This document shows positions 11,693 through 20,500 of a stretch of 64,000 nucleotides of DNA, one piece after another. Source of the stretch: G965247475 sp965247475 (lineage in GTDB: Bacteria; Chloroflexota; UBA11872). The stretch spans positions 1 to 64,000 of the forward strand of contig OZ252016.1 in assembly GCA_965247475.1 (NCBI GenBank), read 5' to 3'. The notes under the pieces were generated by a model. That model worked only from the letters and a program-made list of their open reading frames with translations. It was not told the origin of the DNA and searched no databases. Within the stretch, counting starts at the first letter, position 1, and every line of letters begins with the position of its first letter. The translations under genes and the position numbers were made by a program.

Positions 11693-11698
11693 TATGCT
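11693..11698 (+). promoter_or_regulatory. Possible -10 element TATGCT before ftsE
   Basis: TATGCT in the context tcgaTATGCTga, about 147 bases before the ftsE start, in the 196-base gap after the peptidase gene. It resembles the recurring TATACT element. Confidence 0.3.
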
Positions 11699-11844
11699 GA
11701 CTGGCAACGTGGTGTGTGCGCCTCCAGGCATGTGCGCAACCTACCCGGAGATGATCTGACGATTTCGCACGCCTCCGGGCGTCCGCCGGGCCCCCGTGTC
11801 GGCGGCGGCGAAACGCGATCCGCCGGGCTTGAGGATCCGACGCC

Positions 11845-12525
11845 GTGATCGTCCTACGCGATGTCGTGAAGGTATATCCAAACGGCACCCGTGCTCTCGA
11901 CGGCGTCAGCCTCGACATCCCCGAGCGCGACTTCGTGTTCCTGGTTGGGCCGAGCGGCGCCGGCAAGACCACCTTGATCCGCATGCTCAACCGCGACGAG
12001 ACACCCTCCGCTGGCTCCGTCTTTGTCGAGAACACCGACGTCACCCGGCTCAAGCGGCGCGGCATCGCGAATCTGCGACGGCGCGTGGGCGTCATCTTTC
12101 AGGACTACAAGCTGCTGCCGTCGCTGACCGTGCGTCAGAACGTCGAGCTCGTGCTCAAGGCGACCGGGGAGGACGTGCGCGTGGCGCGCGAGCGGGTCGA
12201 TCAGACGCTCGGGCTTGTGGGTCTCGCCGATCGACCCGAGCACTTTCCCTACCAACTATCCGGCGGCGAGCAGCAGCGCACCGCGATCGCGCGCGCGTTG
12301 GTCCGCAAGTGTCCGATCCTGATTGCGGATGAGCCCACCGGCAATCTGGACCAAGACACCGGGCGCGAGACCATCCAGCTCTTGGTTCGAATCAACGCGC
12401 TCGGCACGACCGTGGTGGTCGCCACGCACAATCGAGAGCTGGTGGACATGCTGCGCCGCCGCGTGATCGAGATCGACCGAGGTCGCGTGGTGCGAGACGA
12501 GCTCGGCGGTGGCTATGCCGGCTAG
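11845..12525 (+). CDS. ftsE: Cell division ATP-binding protein FtsE
   Basis: ABC-type ATPase that with FtsX controls cell-wall hydrolases at division. The 226-residue product has Walker A GPSGAGKTT at 35-43, a Q-loop in VIFQDYKLLP, signature LSGGEQQRTAIARAL, Walker B PILIADEPTGNLD and the H-loop VATHN. The VFQDxKLLP-type Q-loop is typical of FtsE. It starts with GTG 11845 and overlaps ftsX by 17 bases, so co-translation with ftsX is very likely. Confidence 0.95.
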   Translation: MIVLRDVVKVYPNGTRALDGVSLDIPERDFVFLVGPSGAGKTTLIRMLNRDETPSAGSVFVENTDVTRLKRRGIANLRRRVGVIFQDYKLLPSLTVRQNVELVLKATGEDVRVARERVDQTLGLVGLADRPEHFPYQLSGGEQQRTAIARALVRKCPILIADEPTGNLDQDTGRETIQLLVRINALGTTVVVATHNRELVDMLRRRVIEIDRGRVVRDELGGGYAG

Positions 12526-13408
12526 GTGGAACTCGGTCCGCTACGTGGTGGCGTCGGCCTTTTCCGGTCTTTGGCGCACGCGAACCATGAGCGGCGGCGC
12601 CATCGTCACCACCGCCGTGATGCTCATCACCCTCGCGGCCTTTCTGGCCATCAACGACACCCTCAACCAGATGGTCGACGGGCTCGGGCGCAAGAGCAAC
12701 GTGGTCGCCTACGTTCGAGACGATGCCCGCCCATCGCAGGTGCAGGCGCTCATCCAGGACCTGCGCACCCGCCCCCGCGTCGGCGAGGTCCGATTCCTCT
12801 CGAAGGAAGACGCCCTCGAGGAGTTCACCACTCGATTCGTTGATCAGCAAGACTTGCTCGAGGTTCTGCAAACCAATCCGCTGCCCGCCAGCGTTGAGCT
12901 GCGGCTGAACGATCCCGCCGCCGTCGCGGGCATCGCCGAGGAGCTGCGCGGCATGTCCCACATGTTTGAGGACGTGGTCGTGCCGATCGATGTGGTCGAG
13001 CGCCTGATCGCGATCTCCAATGTGGCGCGGGTCGTGGGATCGGTCATGGTGATCGGGCTCACCAGTGTGTCGCTGTTCGTGATCGTCAACACCATCCGCA
13101 TCGCGGTCTACGCGCGGCGCCAGGAGATCGAGATCATGAAGCTCGTCGGCGCCACCGACTGGTTCGTGCGGGGACCCTTCGTCATCGAGGGCGCGATGAT
13201 CGGCGTGATCGGCGCGGGCATCGCAGCCATTACCTTGGTCGTCCTGTATGCGCAGGCCGCACCCACCGTCACGCGGGTGATCTCGTTCCTCCCGATCTCG
13301 ACTGATGCGGCGTTCGTCACGAATCTGGCGGTTTTCACGGTGCTCGTTGGCCTCGTCGTCGGCAGCGTCGGCAGCTATTTCTCGGTCCGCCGCTACCTCG
13401 CGGTATAG
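12509..13408 (+). CDS. ftsX: Cell division protein FtsX (permease-like)
   Basis: Membrane partner of FtsE that passes its ATPase cycle to periplasmic or extracellular peptidoglycan hydrolase activators. The 299-residue product has one N-terminal helix (about 28-50), an extracellular domain (about 55-165, starting with NVVAYVRDDARPSQVQAL), and three C-terminal helices with ARRQEIEIMKLVGATDWFVR, the conserved FtsX cytoplasmic motif. GTG 12509 is used here; ATG 12515 in the same frame is an equally good start. It lies between ftsE and a second FtsE-like gene. Confidence 0.95.
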   Translation: MAMPARWNSVRYVVASAFSGLWRTRTMSGGAIVTTAVMLITLAAFLAINDTLNQMVDGLGRKSNVVAYVRDDARPSQVQALIQDLRTRPRVGEVRFLSKEDALEEFTTRFVDQQDLLEVLQTNPLPASVELRLNDPAAVAGIAEELRGMSHMFEDVVVPIDVVERLIAISNVARVVGSVMVIGLTSVSLFVIVNTIRIAVYARRQEIEIMKLVGATDWFVRGPFVIEGAMIGVIGAGIAAITLVVLYAQAAPTVTRVISFLPISTDAAFVTNLAVFTVLVGLVVGSVGSYFSVRRYLAV

Positions 13409-13419
13409 GACGGACGCGC

Positions 13420-14100
13420 GTGATCGTCGTACAGAACGTCGTGAAGAGCTACGGGGATGTCCCGGCGCTCGATGACATCAGCGTGGCGCTGGCGCGCGGC
13501 GAATTCGCGTTCTTGGTGGGCACCAACGGCGCCGGAAAAACCACCCTGCTCAAGCTCATCCTCCGGGAGGAGCGGCCGGACATGGGCCTCGTGCTCGTGG
13601 GCGGCGTGGACGTCACCAGGCTCAAGGGCGACGCGCTGACGAAGCTGCGGCGACGTGTGGGCGTCGTGTTCCAGGACACGCGCCTCCTGCCGAACGCCAC
13701 TGTTGCCGAGAACGTGGCGCTGCCCCTGCAGGTCCGCGGTTACAGCCAGGCGCACATCGATGAGGCCGTCGGGAGTGTGCTCGTTCGGGTGACGCTTGCG
13801 GACAAGACCCACCGGTTTCCGCGACAGCTTTCGGGCGGTGAGCAGCGAAAGGTCGCGATCGCGCGCGCCGTGGTCGCTCGGCCCGAGATCCTTCTCTGCG
13901 ATGAGCCGACCGATAGCCTCAGTCCCGAGCGGGCGCAGGAGATCATCGAGCTGCTGGTGGACATCAACAGCGATGGCGTCACGACGCTGGTCGCCACGCA
14001 CGATCGCGAGGTCGTCAACGGCCTGCGGCGGCGCGTGATCCATATGGATGCCGGTCGTGTCGAGTCCGACGTGGCGGTTGGCGTGTTCGACGCGACGTAG
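13420..14100 (+). CDS. Second FtsE-like ABC ATPase directly after ftsX
   Basis: The 226-residue ABC ATPase is the same length as FtsE and clearly related along its whole length: Walker A GTNGAGKTT, Q-loop VVFQDTRLLP, signature LSGGEQRKVAIARAV, Walker B EILLCDEPTDSLS and H-loop VATHD. It differs in Walker A (TN for PS) and in the D-loop (DSLSPE for GNLDQD). GTG 13420 lies 11 bases after ftsX, so it belongs to the same operon. It could be an alternative or hetero-dimeric partner of FtsX, or serve another permease; the sequence alone does not decide. Confidence 0.88.
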   Translation: MIVVQNVVKSYGDVPALDDISVALARGEFAFLVGTNGAGKTTLLKLILREERPDMGLVLVGGVDVTRLKGDALTKLRRRVGVVFQDTRLLPNATVAENVALPLQVRGYSQAHIDEAVGSVLVRVTLADKTHRFPRQLSGGEQRKVAIARAVVARPEILLCDEPTDSLSPERAQEIIELLVDINSDGVTTLVATHDREVVNGLRRRVIHMDAGRVESDVAVGVFDAT

Positions 14101-14120
14101 CAGCGGTTCGCGTGCCCCAA

Positions 14121-14337
14121 CGTCATTCCGAGCCGAAGGCGAGGAATCTCATGGCCGCCGGACCGGTGAAGGCCTCGCCTTGACCTAGGAGCGGTGACTC
14201 CTCGGCGGAACCGCGCATCCCTCTTGTCGTTCGAGCCGCAACCGAGGAATCTCACGGCCGCCGGACTGGCGAAAGCCCGTCCTGAGCGTGTCGAAGGGCC
14301 TGCCCTGAACCCATTGAAGGAACCTCACGGCGCGCCG
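14121..14337. repeat. Dispersed intergenic repeats (CATTCCGAG...GAGGAATCTC type)
   Basis: The 311-base gap 14101-14411 contains two related copies: 14121-14177 (CGTCATTCCGAG ... GAGGAATCTCATGGCCGCCGG) and about 14224-14276 (TTGTCGTTCGAG ... GAGGAATCTCACGGCCGCCGG). After them comes TCCTGAGCGTGTCGAAGGGC at 14280-14299, another short sequence of dispersed-repeat type, and CTCACGGCGCG near 14325. A third copy of the first unit is at 47686. No coding function is seen. Confidence 0.75.
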
Positions 14338-14411
14338 AGTGGAACCTCGGTCACGATGACACTCCTAGCTGGTGGGTTAGGTTGGAGCGCGGACTCAGGC
14401 GGAGGGATCTC

Positions 14412-15662
14412 ATGCGGCGGAGTGTCCGAATCGCGACCGTTACGCTGGGTGCCGTTGTCTTTGCCTGGGCCGTTTTCTCGGCCGGGTTCCTCACAGGCAA
14501 CGTCGCGGCGGTTCGCGGCGTGCAGCCGCTCGCCCAGTTCGCCGGCGTTCCCGCCGCCGCCCCTCCCGCAGAAGTCGGCGACATCGACTTCGGCGTTTTC
14601 TGGGAGGCCTGGAATACGATCCAGAACCACTTCTACCGCGGCCCGCTGGACCCGGACAAGCTGCGCGAGGGTGCCATCAGCGGGCTGGCGGAGGCCACCG
14701 ACGATCCCCACACGCGGTTCCAGAACCCGGACGACGCGCGCCGCGCTCGCGACCACCTCCACGGCAGTTTTGATGGCATCGGCATCCGGCTCACCCTCAA
14801 GGACGACCTGCCGTTCATCCTGCAGCCCATCGCGGGTTCGCCGGCCGAGAGAGCCGGCGTGGGAACCAACGAGTTCGTGCTTGCCGTGGATGGCGTCTCC
14901 ACCGAGTCGATGTCGCTGGCCGACTTCGGGCACCGCGTGCGCGGGCCTCGTGGGACCACGGTCGTCCTCAATCTCCGGGCGGAGGGCAGCGAGATCGCCC
15001 GTGACGTTGAGATGGTGCGCGATCGGATTCTCGTGCCGTCGGTCGCGTCGCGGCGCATCGGTGATCTCGGCTACGCGCGGATCACATCCTTCACCAGCCG
15101 CACCGTCAACGAGTTGCACAACGCCCTTGACGGCTTCCGCGAGGATGGAATTGCCGGGTTGATCGTCGACCTCCGTAACAATCCCGGTGGGCTGCTGGAC
15201 GCCAGCGTCAAGGTGTCCGCGCTGTTTCTCGCCGACGAGAGCGTGATCGTGACGCAGGAGTCGCGCCACGAGCCGCGAACGGAGTGGCGCGTCGGCCAGA
15301 ACACCGGCGACACCGACACGCTGATGGTGGTGCTCATCAATGGCGGTTCGGCCAGCGCATCCGAGATCGTCGCCGGTGCGTTGCAGGCTCACCAGCGCGC
15401 GGATCTGATCGGCGAAGCTACGTTTGGCAAGGGCTCCGTGCAGGAACTGCACCGCCTCTCCGATGATTCGCTGATCCGGATCACCAGCGGTATCTGGATC
15501 ACCCCGGCCGGGGTCAATCTCTCGGGCGAGGGCCTCTTCCCCGACGTCGCGATCGAGGCGGGTGACGCCGAACCGGGGTCGGACGACGATCCGGTGCTAC
15601 AGGCCGCGGTTCGCCTGCTGCACGGCGAGGACCCGGTCGAGGCGCCCGCGACCGCGCCCTAG
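14412..15662 (+). CDS. ctpA: C-terminal processing peptidase, S41 family, with PDZ domain
   Basis: Secreted serine protease that trims or degrades exported proteins. The 416-residue product has an N-terminal signal anchor (about 6-28), a helical region, a PDZ domain (about 105-190, GSFDGIGIRL onward) and the S41 catalytic core. Aligning with E. coli Prc spacing places the nucleophile at Ser315 in NGGSASASEI and the general-base Lys340 in TFGKGSVQ, exactly 25 residues apart as in Prc. GGAGGG lies just before ATG 14412, which decides the start although the frame is open to 14382. It is preceded by dispersed repeats and is convergent with the PASTA gene. Confidence 0.95.
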   Translation: MRRSVRIATVTLGAVVFAWAVFSAGFLTGNVAAVRGVQPLAQFAGVPAAAPPAEVGDIDFGVFWEAWNTIQNHFYRGPLDPDKLREGAISGLAEATDDPHTRFQNPDDARRARDHLHGSFDGIGIRLTLKDDLPFILQPIAGSPAERAGVGTNEFVLAVDGVSTESMSLADFGHRVRGPRGTTVVLNLRAEGSEIARDVEMVRDRILVPSVASRRIGDLGYARITSFTSRTVNELHNALDGFREDGIAGLIVDLRNNPGGLLDASVKVSALFLADESVIVTQESRHEPRTEWRVGQNTGDTDTLMVVLINGGSASASEIVAGALQAHQRADLIGEATFGKGSVQELHRLSDDSLIRITSGIWITPAGVNLSGEGLFPDVAIEAGDAEPGSDDDPVLQAAVRLLHGEDPVEAPATAP

Positions 15663-15666
15663 TGAG

Positions 15667-15690
15667 GCTCGGCCGCTTTGGCGGCCGAGC
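15667..15690. terminator. Strong hairpin between convergent ctpA and PASTA genes
   Basis: GCTCGGCCGC-TTTG-GCGGCCGAGC is a perfect 10-base stem with a 4-base loop, starting 5 bases after the ctpA stop and ending 10 bases before the opposite gene's stop. There is no T-run, but the position suits a bidirectional transcription stop. Confidence 0.6.
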
Positions 15691-15700
15691 TGCGGATCGA

Positions 15701-16882
15701 CTAGCCGCTCGCCGCTGTCGGCGTCGTCTCGACCACCGGCCCCGGCGTGGCCACGATCAGCCGCACCCCGAACCCGCGGGTTACCTTCGCGTCTGGGCCG
15801 GGCTCCTGCGCCACCACGGTGTCACGCTCGAATCCGGCTGTGGGCAGGCGGCTCATCGAGCCGATCAGCAGCCCGTGATCCAGCAGCACACGCTCGGCGG
15901 CGTCCACCGCCAGCCCCACGACGCTCGGGACCGTTGCCTCGCCGACTCGAACGACCTCCAGCGTGATCTGGCTCTCCGCCGGCACCGACGTGCCCGCCGC
16001 GGGCGCGTGGGCCTCGACCATCCCGTTGGGAACCGATCCCCGCTCGCGGTATGTGATCTCGCCGACCACGAGCCCGGCCACCTCGATCGATCGTCGCGCG
16101 TCGTTCTCAGTTCGACCGACCAGCGGCGGCACGCGGACCGTCTCGACGCCGCGGCTGACCTGTAGCGCGACGACTGTCTGCCGGCTCGCCAGCGTGCCGG
16201 CGATCGGCGCCTGGCGCACCACCACGCCGGCCAGCACGTCCTCACTGAACACCGGCCGTTCCACCATCTGAAATCCGGCTGTTTCGACCTCTGCCCGCGC
16301 TTGCTCCACGCTCAGTCCCACCACGGTGGGGACCGGCGCCCGAGAGCGCCCGAGGCTCACGCTCGCGCGCAATGGCTCATCCGGCGCCTGCGCCGTTCCG
16401 GCCGGGGGTATCTGTGAGATCACCACGCCGCGCTCGACCGATTCGCTGAACGCGTCGTCGAATACCACCGCCAGGCCGGCATCCACCGCCAGCGCGCGCG
16501 CGGCCGCTCGATCGAGGCCCACCAGCGGCGGCGCGGGCACCGCTTCGACGTCGATCGTCCCGCCGCGCGGCACCAGCAACTCCCCGCCCGAGCGAGCGGG
16601 CGCGGCCGGCGCGAGGATCGCCTGAGTCTCCTCGACCAGATTCTCCAGCTGTCCAACCGGGCCGCGAGCCACCACGACGACCACGGCGAACGCCGCAACC
16701 GCGGCGGCGACTACGCCCAGCAGCAACAGCGAACGCGCCGGCCGTAAGCGCCGCCGCGTCGAGGGTCGCCGCCGGACCCGCCGGCGCGGTGGGCGCACGA
16801 TTCGTCGGCGCGAGCCCTTGGGTCTCGCGCGCACACGCGCGCGCGGGCGGCTTGCACTCGTCATCGGCGGCTCACGATTCAT
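15701..16882 (-). CDS. Membrane-anchored protein with four PASTA repeats
   Basis: The 393-residue product has a very Arg-rich cytoplasmic N-terminus (about 12-48), one membrane helix (about 51-73), then four extracellular PASTA-like repeats (about 107-180, 181-250, 251-318, 319-388). These repeats bear features such as VPTVVGLS, VRVPPLVGRT and TVPSVVGLA. PASTA domains bind muropeptides or beta-lactams in the Ser/Thr kinases and PBPs where they are known. Here no kinase or transpeptidase domain is attached. ATG 16882 has AGAGG 4 bases upstream; ATG 16864 is an alternative. It follows smc by 33 bases on the same strand and may be co-transcribed with it. Confidence 0.85.
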   Translation of the reverse strand: MNREPPMTSASRPRARVRARPKGSRRRIVRPPRRRVRRRPSTRRRLRPARSLLLLGVVAAAVAAFAVVVVVARGPVGQLENLVEETQAILAPAAPARSGGELLVPRGGTIDVEAVPAPPLVGLDRAAARALAVDAGLAVVFDDAFSESVERGVVISQIPPAGTAQAPDEPLRASVSLGRSRAPVPTVVGLSVEQARAEVETAGFQMVERPVFSEDVLAGVVVRQAPIAGTLASRQTVVALQVSRGVETVRVPPLVGRTENDARRSIEVAGLVVGEITYRERGSVPNGMVEAHAPAAGTSVPAESQITLEVVRVGEATVPSVVGLAVDAAERVLLDHGLLIGSMSRLPTAGFERDTVVAQEPGPDAKVTRGFGVRLIVATPGPVVETTPTAASG

Positions 16883-16915
16883 GGACCTCTGCGGCCGCGC
16901 CGCTGGAGGGTTCAG

Positions 16916-19900
16916 TCAGTTGGCGCGCCTGGCCTCGGCGGCGCGGCCGGGTCGCGCGGCCCGCCCGTTGCCGGTCTGCTCGTTCTCGGACCATGTGTCC
17001 GTGGGAAGCGAGAGTATCTGCGTGACGCCCCCATCTTTCATCGTCGCGCCGTAGATCGTGTCTGCCGCCTGCACCGTGACGGCGTTGTGTGTGATCAGCA
17101 CGAACTGCGTGCGATCGCTCAGCGATTTCACCTGGCGGCAGAACCGACCCACGTTGTCCTCGTCGAGCGCCGCGTCAACCTCGTCGAGCACGCAGAACGG
17201 GCTCGGACGTGTGTGCAGCAGCGCCAGGATCAGCGCCGCCGAGACGAGCGCGCGTTCGCCGCCGGAGAGTGCCGCCAGCTCCTGCTTGCGCTTGCCCGGC
17301 ACGCGCACGTGGATCTCGACGCCGGTCTGCTCCACATCGGTTGGCGCCGTCAGCACCATCTCGGCCTCGCCGCCGCCGAACATCTCCGCGAACAGCCGGC
17401 TGAAGGCCTTGTTGATGGACTCGAAGGTGCTCATGAACTCGTGATGCAGCTGCCGCCGCAGGTCGGCCGACAACGCCCGCAGACTCGTCTCCGCCCCCTC
17501 CAGATCGGCAATCTGAGTTTGCGAGTCCCGCAGACGCGCGCGCTCGCGCCTGTATTCGTCGGGCGCGAGCGGGTTGACCGGCCCGAGCTTCAGCAGCAGG
17601 CGGCGCAGCTCGCTCACCCGCCGTTCGAGCCGGCCGACCGGCTGCTCCGACTTCGCCGACGTGAGCTCGGTCAGTCCCAGTTCCTCATGGGCCGAGCGCC
17701 GCAGCTCGTTTCGCCGCTCGACCAATCGCTCGGTCTCTGCCTGCGCCGCCGAGAGTTCCGATTCCACCCGCCGCTGTTCCCACTGTCGTTGGGAGACGCG
17801 CATCTGCAGCCGCTGAACCTCGAGCCGGGCCTCCATCGACGCCGTTTCGGCCTCGCGTGCCGACGCTTCCGCCGCGGCCGCCGACGCTTCCGCCGCAACC
17901 AGCGCTTCCCTGGTCTCTCCAGCTTCGGCGTGGCTCGTCGCGAGCGCGGTTTCCAGCTCGGCGATGACGGCGCGGCAACGCTCCACCTCGGCTTGCGCCG
18001 ACTGCGCCTGGAGCGCTTGGCGCTCGCTGCGATGCTCGAGATCCTCACGGCGTTGCTCGGCCGACGCCAGCGACGCGTCGAGCGCGGCCAAGCGCACCTC
18101 GGCCGGCGACGCTCCGATGCTCGCCTGCTCGGCGTCGGCCCGTGCGGCCAGCTTCGCGATTCGCTGGTCGAGGTCCGCCAGTGCTGGACGCACCCGGCTG
18201 ATCGTCTGCTCGAGCTCGCGCGATTGCTCGCGCAGGTCCTGCCGTCGCTCCGCCGTCGCCGCCGCGCGCGTGTCGAGCTGCTGGTGTTGCCGCGCGGTCT
18301 CGGCCGCGACGACGTGCGCCCTCAGATACGTGTCCTTACTGGCCGTCAGGGCCTCCTCGGCCTGCTCGCGCTCGGCGCGCGCCTTCGTGGCAGCCGCGCG
18401 GCGCCGCTCGATCACGGCCTGAGCCTCGCCGCGCGCGCGCTCTGTCCGCTCGCTGTCCAGATTGATCTCGTCGATTCGGGCCGATATGTCGGACAGCCCG
18501 CCTGCCACCCGACCCACGCGGATCGCGCCGTCCGGATCGATCGCGTCGCCCTGCATCGTCACGAAGATCCAGCCCGCGGCCTCCGGCCGTCCTTGGCGCG
18601 CCCGCAACGCGGCCTGCAAGTCCTCGGTCACCAGCACACCGTCGAGGAGCCGCCGTGCGAGCTCCGGCGCGGACCGCTTGACGCGGACCATGTTCGACAG
18701 CGGCCCGAGAATTCCGTCCCCATTCGGCGCCTCGCCGGATGTCTCGTACGGCCACCCGTGGAAGCCCTTGGTGGGGCGCAGCCGAATGTGTCCGAGGCGC
18801 AGCGCCTCGGCGGCCGATCGGACGCCTGGCGCGTCGGCGGGTCCGCTCAGCAGCACGTCGTTGAGCGCCGCGCCCAGCGCTGCGTCCAGCAGCGTGGCGG
18901 CCGCGCGATGGTCGGGTTCGAACGCGTCCCGGATTCGACCCACGATCCCCGCCCTGGCTTCCGACTGCCGCAGGGCCTTGAACGCGTCGTCCGGCGTCCC
19001 GATCTGCTCTTGCAGCCGCCGCAGCGCCTCCTGCTCGGCGCGCAGCGCCTCGAGCCGCTGTGTCTGCGTGGCTTCGAGTTTCTCGGCCTCCCCCAGCTCG
19101 CCGAGTGCGCCGGCCAGGCGCTCGTTGGCGGCTCGCTGCGCCGCGGTGGCCGTGTCCAGGGCGTTCGCCGCCATGTCCGCGTCCCGGCGAGCCTGCGCGG
19201 CAACGGCCGCCGCGCCGTCGGCGCGCTGCCGCTGCGCGCGTGTCTCGCCGATCGCGTGCTCGAGCTGCGCGCCGGTGCGCGCCAGCTCGGCGCCGGCCTG
19301 CCGCTCGCGCTCGCGAAGGCGCGCCGCCTCGTCTCGCGCCGCCCCGAGCTTCTCGCGCACCGACGCCAGCTGGGCGGCGCTGCGCGGACCGGATGAGATC
19401 ACCGTACGCAGCTCGTCGCGCTCGGCGGTGATTGCCTCGATCTGCAAGACGATCTCCGCCAGACTCGCGCGCGCCGCCGATTCGTATTCGACCGCGCCCG
19501 CTGCCTGCGCCTCGGCCGTCGCCAGGCGCTCCGTGGCCTCGCCGATCCGCGCCTGTGCGTTTTGTATCCGTTCGCCGAGCAAGTCGCGTTGTGCGCGTAG
19601 CGCGGAGGCGCGTTCGCGTGCGGAAACGGCCGCGCTCCGCAGCTCGCGCAGCGACGTGTCCGCCTCCTTCGCCATCAGGTCGGCGGCCGTGGCCTGCTGG
19701 CGGAGCTGCTCGACCGGCTCAGCGGTGATCGCGGCCATCGCCTCGGCGGCCTCGGCCTCCCGTGCCTCCGCCGCCTTCAGCTGGCGGGTCACCGTGAACA
19801 GCCGGTGGCGGGCGAGCGTGACCTGCGCAGCGCCGAGCTCCCGCTCGAGCTCGCGCCCGCGGGTGGCGACATCCGCCTGCGCGCGCAGCAGCTCGACCCG

Positions 19901-20500
19901 CGGCTCGAGCTCGGCAACCAGATCGAGCACGCGATCGAGGTTGCGCCGCGTCTCGGTCAGCCGCCGCTCGGCCTGGTCACGCCGCGCGTAGAACCGCGCA
20001 ACGCCGGCCGCCTGCTCGAGGAAGGCGCGTCGATCCTCGGGCTTCTGTTGCAGCGCTTGATCGACTTCCCCTTGGCTGATGATGGAATGGCCGCTCGAGC
20101 TGGCGCCGCCGGCGGCCATCAGGTCCACGATGTCACGCAAGCGCACGCGCGACCCGTTCATCAGGTATTCCACGTCACCGGATCGGAACAGCCGGCGCCC
20201 GATCACGACCTCGGCGAATTCCGTTGGCAGCCAGCCGTCCGTGTTGTCGAACGTCAGCAGCACCTCCGCCATCCCGGTGCGGCCGCGCGACTCCGATCCG
20301 GCGAAGATCACGTCCTCGGCGCGCCGAATCCGCAGCGACCGCGGCGCCTGCTCGCCGAGCGCCCACCGAACCGCGTCCGCCAGATTGCTCTTGCCGGCGC
20401 CGTTGGGCCCTACCACCGCCGTGATGCCGCGCGGCAGGTCAACGGTCGTGCGTTTCGGGAAGGTCTTGAATCCCTGCAGCTCAATCCGGCGCAGATACAT
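16916..20500 (-). CDS. smc: Chromosome segregation protein SMC
   Basis: Condensin ATPase that organises and segregates the chromosome. The 1194-residue product has an N-terminal ATPase half with Walker A GPNGAGKSN at about 32-40, a long coiled coil (about 165-500), a globular hinge (about 510-660), a second coiled coil (about 670-1010), and a C-terminal half with signature LSGGERALVSAALILAL and Walker B FCVLDEVDAALDED. Length and layout match full-length bacterial SMC. It overlaps the end of rnc by 20 bases; an rnc-smc order is common. No ScpA/ScpB genes are in the window. Confidence 0.97.
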   Translation of the reverse strand: MYLRRIELQGFKTFPKRTTVDLPRGITAVVGPNGAGKSNLADAVRWALGEQAPRSLRIRRAEDVIFAGSESRGRTGMAEVLLTFDNTDGWLPTEFAEVVIGRRLFRSGDVEYLMNGSRVRLRDIVDLMAAGGASSSGHSIISQGEVDQALQQKPEDRRAFLEQAAGVARFYARRDQAERRLTETRRNLDRVLDLVAELEPRVELLRAQADVATRGRELERELGAAQVTLARHRLFTVTRQLKAAEAREAEAAEAMAAITAEPVEQLRQQATAADLMAKEADTSLRELRSAAVSARERASALRAQRDLLGERIQNAQARIGEATERLATAEAQAAGAVEYESAARASLAEIVLQIEAITAERDELRTVISSGPRSAAQLASVREKLGAARDEAARLRERERQAGAELARTGAQLEHAIGETRAQRQRADGAAAVAAQARRDADMAANALDTATAAQRAANERLAGALGELGEAEKLEATQTQRLEALRAEQEALRRLQEQIGTPDDAFKALRQSEARAGIVGRIRDAFEPDHRAAATLLDAALGAALNDVLLSGPADAPGVRSAAEALRLGHIRLRPTKGFHGWPYETSGEAPNGDGILGPLSNMVRVKRSAPELARRLLDGVLVTEDLQAALRARQGRPEAAGWIFVTMQGDAIDPDGAIRVGRVAGGLSDISARIDEINLDSERTERARGEAQAVIERRRAAATKARAEREQAEEALTASKDTYLRAHVVAAETARQHQQLDTRAAATAERRQDLREQSRELEQTISRVRPALADLDQRIAKLAARADAEQASIGASPAEVRLAALDASLASAEQRREDLEHRSERQALQAQSAQAEVERCRAVIAELETALATSHAEAGETREALVAAEASAAAAEASAREAETASMEARLEVQRLQMRVSQRQWEQRRVESELSAAQAETERLVERRNELRRSAHEELGLTELTSAKSEQPVGRLERRVSELRRLLLKLGPVNPLAPDEYRRERARLRDSQTQIADLEGAETSLRALSADLRRQLHHEFMSTFESINKAFSRLFAEMFGGGEAEMVLTAPTDVEQTGVEIHVRVPGKRKQELAALSGGERALVSAALILALLHTRPSPFCVLDEVDAALDEDNVGRFCRQVKSLSDRTQFVLITHNAVTVQAADTIYGATMKDGGVTQILSLPTDTWSENEQTGNGRAARPGRAAEARRAN

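Noticed and set aside
17087..19396. Open frame of about 769 codons opposite smc
   Set aside because: Rich in Leu/Arg/Gly from antisense reading of coiled-coil codons; smc is complete on the other strand.
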